From Citrus sinensis (Eukaryota; Streptophyta; Magnoliopsida; Sapindales; Rutaceae): a stretch of DNA of 64,000 nucleotides. The notes beneath the pieces are model-generated. The model saw only the letters and a program-made list of their open reading frames with translations. It had not been told where the DNA came from and did no database searches. A program made the position numbers and the translations under genes. The stretch is taken from the NCBI RefSeq assembly GCF_022201045.2, contig NC_068564.1, positions 28,859,001 to 28,923,000 of the forward strand, in the 5' to 3' direction. Below, piece after piece: positions 25,134-39,888 of this stretch (the stretch's first letter is position 1; each line of letters opens with the position of its first letter).

Positions 25134-25751
25134 CCATATTGAAGAGTAAAAAGTTCATCATCTCTCCAGGCGTGTTCTGTAATTTAATTTTTTGTTTCTT
25201 GTCAATAGAATATACACATTACATTTAGTTTAATTAGGCTCACAATAAATTGGAATGGTACAGATGCATTTACCTTGTGGAATGTCATTACTTAGAAAGA
25301 TCTTTAATTTTCAATTATAAGTCATGGTAAGTCATGGTATGTCTAGTTATGAGTGGAAACACTTTAATTTGGTCACTGCAAATGGTGTTCTTATGTGTAT
25401 AACATTATAGTAATTTCCTATAGTTGATATTTTTTTTCTTCATGGATTAATTATATGCAGGCATTCCTCATGTATGCTTGGGCAGAGGAAGAAAGCACTT
25501 TGAAGATCAAAAAAAGCTTTTTAAATGGCTATAATATGTTTAATTGCGATGTTCATTAGTGTATCTTATTCAAATATTGAAAAATTTGTGCACTGATAAC
25601 TTTGTTTATTTATACTAATTAATTTAATCATTTCTCAAACTGTCGGATGTGCAAATTTAGTTTTTTTTTCTACAATTTATGAACACATGATTTGGTGTCA
25701 TAAAATGTCAACGAAAATTATTAGAAAAAAGAAGTGAAATTAAATTGGAAT

Positions 25752-26078
25752 CTAAAAAAATTCCACATCATCATTGGTTTGAATTGTAACTGGTGGCATA
25801 CGATCAGATGTCTTAAGCCTGAATTTTATTGTGATTTCGAATTCTGAAGTATCTATATCAATGATTTCGAATTCTGAAGTATCTATATCAATAACTTGAG
25901 CTATCTTCTCCACCAATTCGGCATATGTTGTCGATTGTGGTATCATTATCCATTTAGCCTTGGAACCTTTGAACTCATACTCGTCATTTTGCTCAATCCA
26001 TTCACCATTGAAGAGAATAGGCACACGTACCAAAATCATATCTGATGATACAATAAAAATAATAATATCAAATTTCAT
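25752..26078 (-). pseudogene. Truncated MULE N-terminal domain protein fragment
   Basis: About 108 codons from the first ATG. It reads MILVRVPILFNGEW from its second Met, then ...SKAKWIMIPQSTTYAELVEKI... and ends DDVEFF. I recognise this as the N-terminal domain of Mutator-family transposon proteins common in Citrus-type genomes. Such proteins normally run on for hundreds of residues through zinc-finger, MULE catalytic and SWIM domains; none is found here. A 30-base tandem duplication (25832-25891) repeats IDIDTSEFEI. It is an element remnant, not a host gene; whether it is expressed is unknown. Confidence 0.7.
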
Positions 26079-27242
26079 ATACAAGTAACTACACGACCTA
26101 CACGACTACATTACTTACATGACTTACACGACCTAAATGACTATATTACTTACATGAACTACACGATTTACACGATCTACATGACTAATTACATGACGTA
26201 CACGGTATCAAAAGGAATGCATGACGTGAAATATTTTCACCATAAATAAATTATATTGCTGAAAAAAATAATAAAACGACATACATTGCATATATTTCTA
26301 CATATAAGAAAAAATTGTGAAAATAAAACATTATAATGTGAGGAAAATTTCTAAATTTTCCTAAAAATTAAAAAACTAAAACCCAACAACATTAATATAC
26401 CTTATTGGGTTGTTTAATGAGTAATGCACCTCATTTCGGTTAAAGAAAGAGTGGGTGTTAAAGAAATAAATATATAATTGTATTTGTGTAAGAAGTTATG
26501 AGAGATTTTGAGAGAATTTCGGCAGCAAGAAGAGATTTGGGTGAAAGAAATATGAAGACAATGAAGTTGAGTGAATTTGATGCATTCATTAAGGACATTT
26601 CAGACTTCACTCACATTTGTTAGGGTATCCATGAAAATAAAAAAGAGAGGGGGTATTTAAATAAATTTGAAACTATTAAAGGGTATTTAATTAAAAACCC
26701 CTATTTAAGAGTAATGAATTATTATTATTATTTTAAGTTAAAAAAAGGGTAGATATTTGTTCCACGGTTCCACTGATGTGGATAACTGAGGGTATGTTAT
26801 ATAAAACTTGATTTAGAGTAGTTTGAAATGAACATATTTTAAATATGGAGATTGTTATGTTACATAATCATGTAACATACATGATTATATAGCATTCATT
26901 GGATGAAAATCTAACAGTTGTGGAAATATAAGATAATAAAATCATTTATTTCTACAACGAACGGATGAAAATAAAAAAAAATTAATATATAGAAAGCATA
27001 AAATAAAGTCCATGATAGACTAAAAGAGACCAAAAAGTAAATTCAAAAGAGAATGAAAATTAAGTATTTAGTTTGTAGAATATAAGGGGAGAGAGAGAAA
27101 GACATTAGTGAAAAGTAATTTTGAAATTTTAAATTTAAAATTTTTAATAGTGAATTTATTTTTAAAAATAAATATAATGAGAAATTTAATAGTTGTAAAT
27201 AGCCACATCTTTTATAAAGTAAAAGTAAATGTTTAATTTCGA

Positions 27243-27997
27243 TAGGGGTGGGCAAATAAATCAATCTAATCCAACCAATCCTAACCTAATTCGAAAACCA
27301 TCAAATTAGCATCAAATCATATTATTCATCCAATCCGATCAGATGGCGTTATAATCAACTTTGATCTAATTGAGTTTCACCCAATCTGATCCTAAAATTT
27401 GATAGGATTGGCTAAAAAAATTAAACTAAAAAATAAAAAACAAAACAAAATTGAAACACAAACACACACATCATAACTGATTCGCCTTTCTCACTGTCTC
27501 ACACTCTCACTCTCTTCTCCTCTGCACAGTCTCACAGTTCACAGTTTCCAACACACACACACACACACACACATTGCAAAAGCATAGTGGTAGCCGACAA
27601 CACACTACCAGTTCATCGATGCAAAATGCAGACGCAGCCATCGACATAGCCTGTAGTTACCATCAATCGGATATGTTGCTCCACTCAAACCCGGCAACCC
27701 GAATCGTTTGAAATTTTAATGGTATATACTAATAATATATTATATATGATATGTTAATTGTTAATATGTTATTTTGTTACATGTTAATAATAAAATCAAA
27801 AAAATTTAAAAAATTTAGAGCTCGATGGATTAAATTCCCATAAACTTAGCGGTATATACTAATAATTAAATTTTTAAACTCGATCCGATCCGATTCAATC
27901 CGAACAGAGGTCATAATTTCATATTTCATTCGGATGAAATTTTCCCCAACTTTGAAATTTGATGGAGTTAGATTCGAGCCTGATTTTCCCACCCTTA
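27243..27997. mobile_element. Non-autonomous hAT-like element with perfect 8-bp target duplication
   Basis: Ends TAGGGGTGGGCAAA and, inverted, TAAGGGTGGGAAAA, flanked by AATTTCGA on both sides (27235-27242 and 27998-28005), the 8-base duplication typical of hAT. Subterminal regions carry repeated AATCCGATC/GATCCGATT words in opposite orientations. The interior has a (CA)n run (about 27553-27573) and no coding capacity. Confidence 0.85.
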
Positions 27998-29462
27998 AAT
28001 TTCGATAAGAGGAGAAATGGAGACTGACGGGTAAGGGCAGCAATCACCACATGCGCCTGCCTGGCAAGTAAGTACGTACTACATACTAAAGACTTGTCGC
28101 AACTCGCAACTAAACATTTTCAATATAAACAAAACGTTCTTTCAATACACAGTTTTTCATTCGTCGTTATGTTCGCTCTTATCATCTCGAAAATATTCCA
28201 AAAATGCCATTGAAATGATTTTTTTTTTATAAATTAAAAATAAAAATTGTTCTTTTGTTAAATAACAGGTAATTGAGTCAGTTCTCCGATTAAGCGATGT
28301 GGGATCCAAATCTTAATGATTTAACACAAAAAAAAACTTCACTGATACATGTCATTCGTTGAGTCATGTACAAATTCCCAAATATATAATTTAAAATTAA
28401 ATTCTGTTTATTATTTATTAAATATTAATTAAGAAAGCAAGTGTGAAATAATCCTAATGCAGATATTATAAGGAGGGACGATAGCGTAAACTAGAGAAAC
28501 TGTCCAACTCATCAATACGACGACGTGTCCTCCTGTAATTATCAAACCCATAGACAAATTAAACCCCTTTTTCCATCAACGTCCTCATGTTATGAAAAAA
28601 TTAAATAAAATGAAAATAATTATTATTATTTTAATTTTAATATAAAACCAGTAAAAAAATAAAAAATTATTAAACTCTGAATAATTCATCCATTGCCTGT
28701 CTTCAAAGAACTGCCTTCATTCACTCTCAAGTCTCAACAGCAACACCACCCTCATCAATTCAAATTTTGTTCCTGCTTTCCCAAAAGGTAACAGATAATT
28801 CTGTAATCGGTTTGTTTTCCCCAGAAAATCCGAGAGAAAATAATTTTCTTTTTTCTTTGCGATTTCTCGGCGGCCAATTCGAGTTCAGGTTGTTGCTAGA
28901 TCTATTGATTAGTTTTCCGGATTTGGTTAATAGATTTTGAATCTTAATCTCTTTTAATTGGGACTTGAACTCGAATTGCATGATTGGATCTTAGATTGTT
29001 TAATTTTGCCATCTCTAAAGTTTTGATTTTTATTATGATTGATTGCAGATAGATGGGGTGCTTGTGTAAAGTTTGTATTTTATTTTATAGCGATGAGTTG
29101 ATTGTTGTATGATGTTTTATTTCATACAAAAACTTTGAAAGTTTTGATATTTTGGAAACTTCTTATTTGTAGTGTTGTGTTTTGCTAATTGAGTATGTAA
29201 ATACTAAAATTCATTGCTGTAAGATTTGAGTTGTTGTTGCATCATTAAGAAAACTGTTGCTGTTGCTGTTGCTGTTGTTAATGCTGGTGTTTGAGACTGT
29301 ATGTCATGACTGAAACATTTAGAATTATGTTTTCATATTATATTGCTTCTGTGTATCTTTGCTGCTGATGGAATATTGCTTTTAATTATGATTGTGAATA
29401 CAGATATTGATTGGCAGGTATAACAACTTTTGCGAGTTGGACTTGCCGAGTACAAATAGGAA

Positions 29463-29580
29463 ATGGTTAAAAGGTTTGTTCTGTTATTTGCGCTCTATAA
29501 ACAGGTTTTTTTTGCTTTATGAAAACTGAATAGGATTTCTACTGTCTTATTATGTGTTGTGTAGGTATGGAGTGTTTTGA
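29463..29580 (+). promoter_or_regulatory. Possible spliced upstream ORF in the CBL leader
   Basis: An ATG at 29463 opens a short frame that reaches AG at 29473, followed by GT. A matching acceptor (TGTGTAG) precedes 29565. Joined, the frame reads MVKRYGVF and stops at 29580, 15 bases before the CBL start. If the leader is spliced this way, ribosomes meet an 8-codon uORF just ahead of the main start. Splice sites are inferred from motifs only. Confidence 0.4.
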
Positions 29581-29595
29581 TGTGCAGAGACTATC

Positions 29596-32278
29596 ATGTT
29601 GCAGTGCATAGAGGGATTTAAGCATTTATTTGCTTCCCTATTGCAGTGTTGTGATACAAATCCGTCTAGGGGCCTCGAAGATCCTGAAATACTTGCGAGA
29701 GAGACAGTTTGTATGGCATCAACTTACTGTTTCTTTATGAGAATATGAGTGTATTTGTTTACTGCAAGCAGACCCGCTGTCTACACCATTACTTGTCCAG
29801 GCATCTCATTGCATGAGTTGTCTTGTGTGTTTATAAATGACTATTAGTTGCAGCTGTCCGAAGATATAACAAATGTAGAAAAATTTGCTAGTTAGCTTAT
29901 AATATCATTAGATTTTATTTCATTATCAGATGTTACTCACACTAAGGCTGTGTTCACTAGTAGGATTAAGGAATCGGAACCCTGAATGTGAATGATTGAT
30001 TGTGTTTGCTTGTTAAAGTAGGAGGGGGAATGGGAATGAAACATGAGGGGCCAACATGGTTCCCATTCCTTGAACTCTCCATTTAACCCCGTTGAATTTT
30101 CATAATCCATAAATTGCCCTCAATTAAGTTTTGTCACTTTTGCATTTGGTCCCTGTAGAAGTTTTGTAATATTTGCAAATAGGTCCTTCATTATTTTATT
30201 ATTATTATTATCATTGTAATTATTTATTAATGTCATTATTATATTAATAATAGTATTTATTAAAATTTATAAATTATTATGATTATTATTAACAATAATT
30301 ATTTTGAATAATGATAATGATAATCATAATTATTATAATAAGTAATGACAATAATCAATTAAGGTCATTTTAATAACTTACAATAATTCATTCCAACTCG
30401 AAGACAAAGTAAATGCATCAATAGTAATGTAACTCATTCTGATTCCAATTCCTATAGGTTAGGTAAATAATTTATTATGATTCTCATTCTTCATTCCGAT
30501 TCCAGTCCATTTCAATTCTTGTCCATTTTGATTACCAACTAGTAAATGCACCATAAACATGCTCAGTACTTAATATGCATTTTAAAGCAACTATGGAACT
30601 TTGAATGAAATTTTTTTTTTTTTTTGACTTGGATGCAGTTAGTGTAAGTGAAATCGAGGCACTGTATGAGCTCTTTAAGAAGATTAGCAGTGCTGTGATT
30701 GATGACGGTCTAATTAACAAGGTAACAATATGTATTTTAGACAGAAATTTGAATTTACTTTTTGTATTGTAATGTCTGATTTTCTTCATGCATATTTGAT
30801 GATCGTTCATGTGGACATTCGGATGATTAGTTTTCCTTTAGCTTATTCCATAATTTGAGTTTGATTCTTTATAATCCTGTTTCAGGAAGAGTTCCAGTTA
30901 GCATTATTCAAGACAAACAAAAAAGAGAGCTTGTTTGCTGATCGGGTACTAGTAACTGTTGTTTGTTTGATTTTCAAAAAGTTTACTTTTCAATATCATA
31001 ATGTTGGTTGAATACTATGAGTATTGTAATGTATTGCTAATTGATTGCAGGTTTTTGACTTATTTGATACAAAGCACAATGGAATACTAGGGTTTGAAGA
31101 GTTTGCTCGTGCTCTTTCTGTTTTCCATCCAAATGCCCCAATTGATGATAAAATTGAGTGTGGGTTTAATCCATTAACTAATTTTCTTTATGCGATTTAC
31201 TTGCTTTATGCTAAACTTGAGCTTCTAAAAGGATGTCAAAATCTAGATTTTGTACTTCATTTTCAGCTATTCATTCTGTTAGTTATTTGGTATTCTGTTG
31301 CAGTCTCTTTTCAACTATATGATCTCAAGCAGCAAGGTTTTATTGAGAGGCAGGAGGTAAATATTTTGATATCTGGGTGATCTTAAATCATCCGGAATTT
31401 GATTTTGTTATTTGATTTATTAATTTATTTTTTTCTTTCTTTTAGACATTTCAGCTTTTTCATTGATTTTTCCCCTTATAGGTGAAGCAAATGGTGGTAG
31501 CTACACTTGCAGAATCTGGCATGAATCTTTCGGATGATGTTATAGAAACTATAATTGATAAGGTCCTTCCCAACCTGCTTTGATTTGTTCAAAAGTTTTT
31601 GTCATTCTGCTGTCCTTTTAAGGTGTGAATATGTTCACATTATGAACTTTAACTTTGTTTCAGACCTTTGAAGAAGCTGATACAAAACATGATGGGAAGA
31701 TCGACAAGGAAGAGTGGAGAAGCCTTGTTTTGCGTCATCCATCACTTTTGAAGAATATGACCCTCCAGTACCTCAAGTGAGTTTAATTAAAAATTGTTTT
31801 TACTTCTGTCTCAGCATTAAGAAAATACTTACTGGCCATCAGGGAATTCTGAGAGAGACTTACTATCACTGCTTTATGCATTCCGGAGCCGCAATATATC
31901 TCTGTTCTCAGCATTGTTGATATTTTTAAGTGCATGGCCTAAAAATGTGATATTGGCACTAACGGCCTTCACATTCCTGTAGATTTTATTCATACGGATT
32001 AAAACTTGATGCTTATGTATTAACATGGGATAGCAGATTTAATGTATTGAACCTGAAACTGTTGCAAAGGACATGGTTGTAATTTTAACATAGATAAATT
32101 ATTGCAAGTTCCTTTTTAGAATTGTGAAATTAATTTGCAAGAGACTACAATTGGATTGGGTTGGTTTGTGCAAAAGTGGCTTTTGGTATGGTTGATTCTG
32201 ATTCTAATATCCTTGTGCAGGGACATCACAACAACGTTCCCGAGCTTTGTGTTCCATTCAAGAGTTGAAGATACCTAA
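29596..32278 (+). CDS. CBL2/CBL3: Calcineurin B-like calcium sensor, CBL2/CBL3 type (8 exons)
   Basis: Calcium sensor that binds and activates CIPK kinases; CBL2 and CBL3 act at the vacuolar membrane. Exons 29596-29710, 30639-30721, 30886-30945, 31051-31159, 31304-31356, 31482-31562, 31664-31776 and 32221-32278 join in phase to 223 residues (CBL2 and CBL3 have 226). The N terminus [20 protein letters not shown] has Cys at 4, 18 and 19 and no N-myristoylation Gly2, matching the S-acylated tonoplast-targeted class rather than CBL1/CBL9. EF-hand loops follow: [11 protein letters not shown] (non-canonical), [25 protein letters not shown] and [13 protein letters not shown]. The C terminus [13 protein letters not shown] carries the conserved FPSF motif, whose Ser is the known CIPK target. 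The first coding intron holds a Tourist-like MITE. Confidence 0.96.
29946..30553. mobile_element. Tourist-like (PIF/Harbinger) MITE in CBL intron 1
   Basis: Flanked by TAA on both sides (29943-29945 and 30554-30556), the usual 3-base duplication of PIF/Harbinger. Ends are imperfect inverted repeats: GGCTGTGTTCACTAGTAGGA against TGGTGCATTTACTAGTTGGT. Further in, ATTCCNATTCC-type words repeat in opposite orientations. The interior is AT-rich and non-coding. Confidence 0.75.
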
Positions 32279-34339
32279 ACTAGGGAACGGTTAGAGCTCA
32301 AGAGAGATTGTTATTTTTATGTTTTGTTTATTTATAGACAACATGGCTCTCTCGTGCATGATTGTGAAGGGCATGGGAGAGTGTTGCTTCTGCATCGTAT
32401 TGGTATTGGTTTCTTTTTTGAGGATGTTTGTTTTTGTGTATTTAGTATTAAAAATTATGGTTCTACCCGCTTATCATTATCTGTCTTTTGATCTCTTCTA
32501 TCTGAAGTCCAGCAGTTTGCGTGTTTTGTTTGCTCGTTTTCTTGTGTTCAATATTAGACCTGAAATAGAAGAAACTATGTACGGTGCAGGCCTGTAGATA
32601 AATATGTGCTTAGGTGTTTGGTTGGAAAGAGAGGAAGGGGGAGGGGAAAGCAATTTAAATTCTTTTTTGATTTCTGACAGCAGACCATAATTTATAAAAA
32701 TTTAATTTTCATTAAAATTTAATGGACATCATAATGTGGAATTTATATTTCAAACTGATGAGTGAGGAATTTAATTTTCTCTTCTATTAGAAGTCAAAAC
32801 ATCCAAAATTATCCTTTCAATCTTTTATTACCTTGTTTAGTATTATCAAATAATAATTATTATTTATAATTTATTTTATCAATTTAATTTTGTGGAGAAT
32901 TAATTTTATATTAATAAAAATTAAAGTAACGATTTTAACAATTTAATAAAATCATTTTATTTATTTATTTATTTTACAAAAATAGAAAATATAGATTTAA
33001 ATCATTGGAAAATTGCTGCTGCTGTAGTCAGATAGTCGTTGTCGTCGTCGTCGTCATCGCTAGCGCATGGGACGTCACTGCTGGAACTATTAGACTCATC
33101 GGCCAACGATCAATGTCCTCATATTATTGTAGAGGTGAAAAAATGAATTTATTTTCTTTAAATTCAGTTTAAAAAGTTTGAAAATTTTCTTTTCCTAATT
33201 TGAACAAACATAAAGTGTTTCGTTTTCATAAGTTGCTTCAATCTGTACATCATCAATTTCTAATAATTTTCATATAATTTTCGAGCTGAAATAACATGGT
33301 ATGGTGATGGTCGGCGGCGATTGCAGTAACTTTTTTTTTTCAAATAAAAATTTTAAAATTATAATATATTAATTAAGAAATTATTTATATTATGTCATAA
33401 TTTATTTAGAAACAAATTAAATTAAATTAATTATAAAATAAAATTATGTTAATAACTTTTTAAATAGATTTTAATTATAAATACATTTATTTTTTAACTT
33501 TTTGAATTACATTTATAATAAATATTGAAAGTTTCACACTAAAAGGCAAAATTATCCAAATAAAAAATAAGATATTTTCTTTATTTATATAATTTTGTAA
33601 CAATCAACATTTAAAAAAATTTCAATATACTTGTCTCTATTTTCTTTCACTTTCCTCTCCCTTCAATTGCTTACTTTTCTTCTAATCAAACACCATCAAT
33701 TACTTACTTTTCTTCTAATCAAACACCACTATGTTAATGCTTTAGGCCGGACAAAAAATCAAATATGATCCCACACAGAGATTGAATGAATAAACCTCAA
33801 ATATGACAAAAACAATGCAATTTCACCCAATTACACCATTTCGCATCGAAAACCATTGTCTAGTTTAGTTCTTCGATGATGCCCTGCTACCCTGCCTCTC
33901 CATGGGGACCACAGAAACGCAAAGCCTGCTACACTAGTAGGCGTCTTGAACTTGCATAAGACCAGCTAGCAAACATGGTTTGTGTTCAAGGCCAATGGCC
34001 CAAGTTTTGAAGCATCCAAAGATGCACATTGCCCCCCTCGGCGCTACACATGAGCAACAATAACATGCTTGAATCAAAGTTAGAAACTAAAAATCAATGT
34101 TACCAAGAATATAAACTGGCCGCATTAAGATAACTATATCAAATAAGATAGATTCGGAAACAGCATACTTTTTAAGCATTTGCAAAACAATAAAACAAAA
34201 CCTCCACCAAAGAGGGAAAATAAAAATATAAAAGCACTAATCCCACAGTACTACCACCACAGAACGCATAACAAAAAGAAACTACCTAGTTAAAAGAGTT
34301 TCATGAAAAAAGACTAGTATATCAGACTATTATAGCTTC
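32279..34339. other. Convergent 3' intergenic between CBL and HSP90, with MITE-like repeat
   Basis: Begins with the CBL 3' UTR (to about 32600) and ends with the HSP90 3' UTR (from about 33850). In between is AT-rich DNA bounded by GGTGTTTGGTTGG (about 32612) and inverted ATCAAACACC words (33687 and 33717), possibly a worn element. A GTC/GTCGTC triplet run lies near 33037-33056. No exon found. Confidence 0.5.
32612..33728. mobile_element. Possible worn TIR element (GGTGTTTGG ends)
   Basis: The left end GGTGTTTGGTTGGAAAGAGA and the right end, ...CTTCTAATCAAACACC, are imperfect inverted repeats with purine-rich and pyrimidine-rich partners just inside. The right end is itself duplicated (30-base tandem copy at about 33669-33728). 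No clear target duplication was found, so this is a weak call. Confidence 0.35.
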
Positions 34340-37069
<2,730 letters not shown>

Positions 37070-37167
37070 TTATAAACTAGGGGTTTTGGAAGCGAACGAG
37101 AGACAGAGAGAGAGAGAGAGAAAAAACGCAGAGAGTTAGTGTGGCTAAAGAGCCCGTGAAAGCGAGC

Positions 37168-37214
37168 GTTATATAGAAGCCATTGGGTTAGGGTTTCTAC
37201 ATTCTAGATCCTTC
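37168..37214 (-). promoter_or_regulatory. HSP90 promoter: TATA, CCAAT, telo-box and heat-shock element
   Basis: Read on the minus strand toward the gene: a heat-shock element at 37202-37214 (on the + strand TTC-2-GAT-2-TTC, one mismatch in the middle block, correct 5-base phasing), AAACCCTAA (37188-37196), CCAAT (37182-37186), and a TATA box CTATATAAC (37168-37176), about 141-149 bases before the start codon. A GA repeat (about 37098-37121) lies in the leader. Confidence 0.7.
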
Positions 37215-39888
37215 TATTTCGATTTTATTTATTGACGTCTTGTTTTTTTTTTATTTTCTCTTTAGTTTTCTTCTTGAGTTGCCGAGTCAGCCGATTTGTT
37301 GATTTCACATTGGGGTTTGGCCGGTTGCCACGTGTGTGGTTGGCCGCGGTTGTGGTGTTTCGTTGTGCAATCGCGTTTGTTTGTGAGATTGTTGGCTGAC
37401 CGTCGGGGGATGTTATGAAGAATATCTACGCGCTTTATTCTTGCCTTCGAGGAAACGCTGCGTTTGAGTCAAGTCTCCTAAGGCCTCTTTTAAGTCGTCT
37501 TTAGATTCCTTATTATTTTTTGTTGTTATTCGAATAGGATTTATATATTACTTGTTAGGAGTGGATTTCCATTTCTTTTATTAACAGTTAACTTTAATTT
37601 CCTGTTCATCTTCTGAGCTACCTTTAATTATTCTTTCTAACACTATGATAATGCAAATTTTTATTACTAACATCATCATTAGGGATTTTGTCAAATATTT
37701 GAATAGTCATAATGTTTAAAATCTCTCTCATAATGTTTTGGAGAAATTTCTCTATAAATCTCTCACTCTTTATTATTTAATTTTGGAGAAATTTTATAAT
37801 ACTCATAATGTTTCACTTGGCAATATAATATGAAATCATCGACTTAAGATAATGGGATATGTGGTGCTATATCTTAAAACACTGTTTAATTTCCTTTTTC
37901 CTTAATCTCTCTAAAATTTTAGAATTTTAAAAATGAAAAATATTAAATTACTCCTCTCATAAATTGACAATCTTTAAATTAAATCTCATATTTTTTAAAA
38001 CTTTAAGTTACCTTTTTATTCAAAAGGTTAAAAAATAATAATAATAAGAAAGTGGTTTAAAAATAGTTAATTCACAAAATAGGTAATCCAAAATTAATCG
38101 TTTTAAAAAACTAGAGATAATAATTAATAAATGCTTTCTCTCTCTTCAATATCTCATTCCAATCATTTTTCTCTCTCTCTCTCTCTCTTCAATCGTCATC
38201 TCAAATCTAGTTAACGGCCATTTTTTAAACCTGGTAAAGAATAAGAAGATTTTTGACGATGAAAATGATTTTGCCAGCATACTTGTGCTCTGTTGTAACA
38301 GTCCCACTTTTTTCATTGGATTGCAACCACTGGTTTGCTGTATCGCCATGAATGAATGAATTGAGAAAAAACAGAGAAAAAATGTGGATGTTTGAGTCAA
38401 AGATTAAAACAATTACTGAAGCTTAAGTCATTTTACGGCAAATTTTGATCGCGACAAAGGGAATCCATGGCCAAATCTGGTGTCAAAATCATGCCAGTTA
38501 AAAATAAAATATGGCTTTTTTATTTTTTTTCTACTATGGTCAATAATTTACCTCAATCAGTTGAGTTCTATTGAGGATTTTTTTTTTCTTTTCATAAACA
38601 GTTATGGGTCTGTTTAATTAGTCTTCTTTGATGACAGAAAACATATAAAAGACAATACTAAATGCCTGAATTTTATGTTTGATCCTAAAATTAAAGAATG
38701 TGATTTACAATACAAACATCTCAAGTTCAATTTCAATTTAATGTTATGATTTATTTAAATCACATCAATAGTTTATGATTCTTTTCCTTCATTATTTTCT
38801 TAATCAAATGCTTAGCAAATTGCGGGCCAAGAGCCAACTCCCTTTTTTTTTTTTTAAAATTATTGAAATCTAATTAATGATAAATTCTCATTCACTCTTT
38901 TTTTTTTTTTTTTCATCTACATTGATAAACTTTTCAGTGAAATACGTACGTATTTTTTTTTTTTTAAAAATAATTTTAATATGGCACTCTCTAAAAAGAT
39001 ACATAATTAACTCCTTCACTAAAAAACATTTTACCCCTTCCTAAATAAACTCCTGACTTCGCCCTCGTGAGCACAGCTAAGAAATTTACGTCAACTGTCA
39101 AAATATGGGCAACTTCACACCTATAAATATTTAGAAGCGATAATTGTTATCCAATGGAGGACTAAAAAGTCATTTTCTCATAATGTGAAAGTGTCTTCGG
39201 TTGCTCGCCGATGGCGGGGTGACAAACTTTTGCATTAGTCAAAATTACAACAATTATTATATAATAATGAAATTAGAGAACCGATCTCTAATTGCACTCA
39301 CTCTATTTTTTGAGGCCCCTCTGGTCTCCATACTCGGCGAGGTTCAAGTTTAAGCCTTTTGGGAATTTAGCATAAGATTTATAGGTTTTCAACCAAAAAA
39401 AAAATTAGTCTTTTAAGTAGTTTGACCTACCTCCTTATAAACCTAAGTATCTTTTATTTACTAGCTAATATGAGACACAACTCAATAATTCCTCCTCGGA
39501 CGAAACCACCGCCAGATTCTGATTTTTTTGTCTGACACATCTGAGTTATTCCACCACTATATTTCCACTACTAGGGTCATACCATCTGTTGGGAGACTTA
39601 GCATAAGATTTTTAAGTATCCAACTAAAAAAATTAGTCTTTTAAGTGGTGTGACCTATCTCCTTATAAACCCAAATATCTCTTCTTTACTAGCCAATGTG
39701 AGACATAACTCAACAAAACCTAATATGTTAACCATAGTGTTGTTAACAGACAATCACAACCCAACACACCCTAGCCCGTAACTTCCCTGGACCGCTTGAA
39801 AGTACACCAACTTATCAACAGCAATCAACTGACAACCAACTCAATTTTTTTTTTCCAAGGGAAATTCCATTTGTGCGTCTCTCCGGTC
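37215..39888. other. Divergent intergenic between HSP90 and FKBP16-1
   Basis: No exon seen. The right part (39358-39715) holds two copies of an LTR-like segment. The middle is AT-rich with poly-T runs (38847-38857, 38899-38913, 38955-38965) and CT runs (38137-38190). Upstream control of the two divergent genes must lie here. Confidence 0.55.
39358..39715. repeat. Two direct copies of an LTR-like segment
   Basis: About 130 bases are present twice at an offset of 231 (39358-39487 and 39588-39715). Both share GCATAAGATTT, TTAGTCTTTTAAGT, CTCCTTATAAAC and a final GAGACA(C/T)AACTCAA. The second copy begins TGTTGGGAG and ends CTCAACA, with LTR-like TG..CA ends. Such end sequences are common in plant LTR elements; I read these as an old broken relic with no genes left. 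Confidence 0.4.

Larger units (their letters stand above)
24318..26701. mobile_element. Non-autonomous Mutator-like element (MULE) carrying a transposase-N fragment
   Basis: An 11-base direct repeat TATTTAAGAGT brackets it (24307-24317 and 26702-26712), in the 9-11 base range usual for Mutator. The two ends are diverged inverted repeats of about 85 bases. Both carry an ATACCC word and then TTTTCATnnATAnCCT in the same order when read inward. Inside on the minus strand (25752-26078) lies an open frame matching the N-terminal domain of plant MULE proteins. A 26-base minisatellite (25037-25133) and related ACACGACC words (26085-26210) also lie inside. No transposase catalytic region is present, so it cannot move by itself. 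Confidence 0.65.
24045..29595. other. Transposon-rich intergenic region, ending in the CBL leader
   Basis: No host exon was found. It contains a Mutator-like element (24318-26701) and a hAT-like element (27243-27997). The probable promoter and spliced 5' leader of the CBL gene lie in about 28680-29595, where the sequence is less AT-rich and splice-like junctions at 29473/29565 can be seen. The stretch 28006-28680 shows nothing I can name. Confidence 0.6.
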
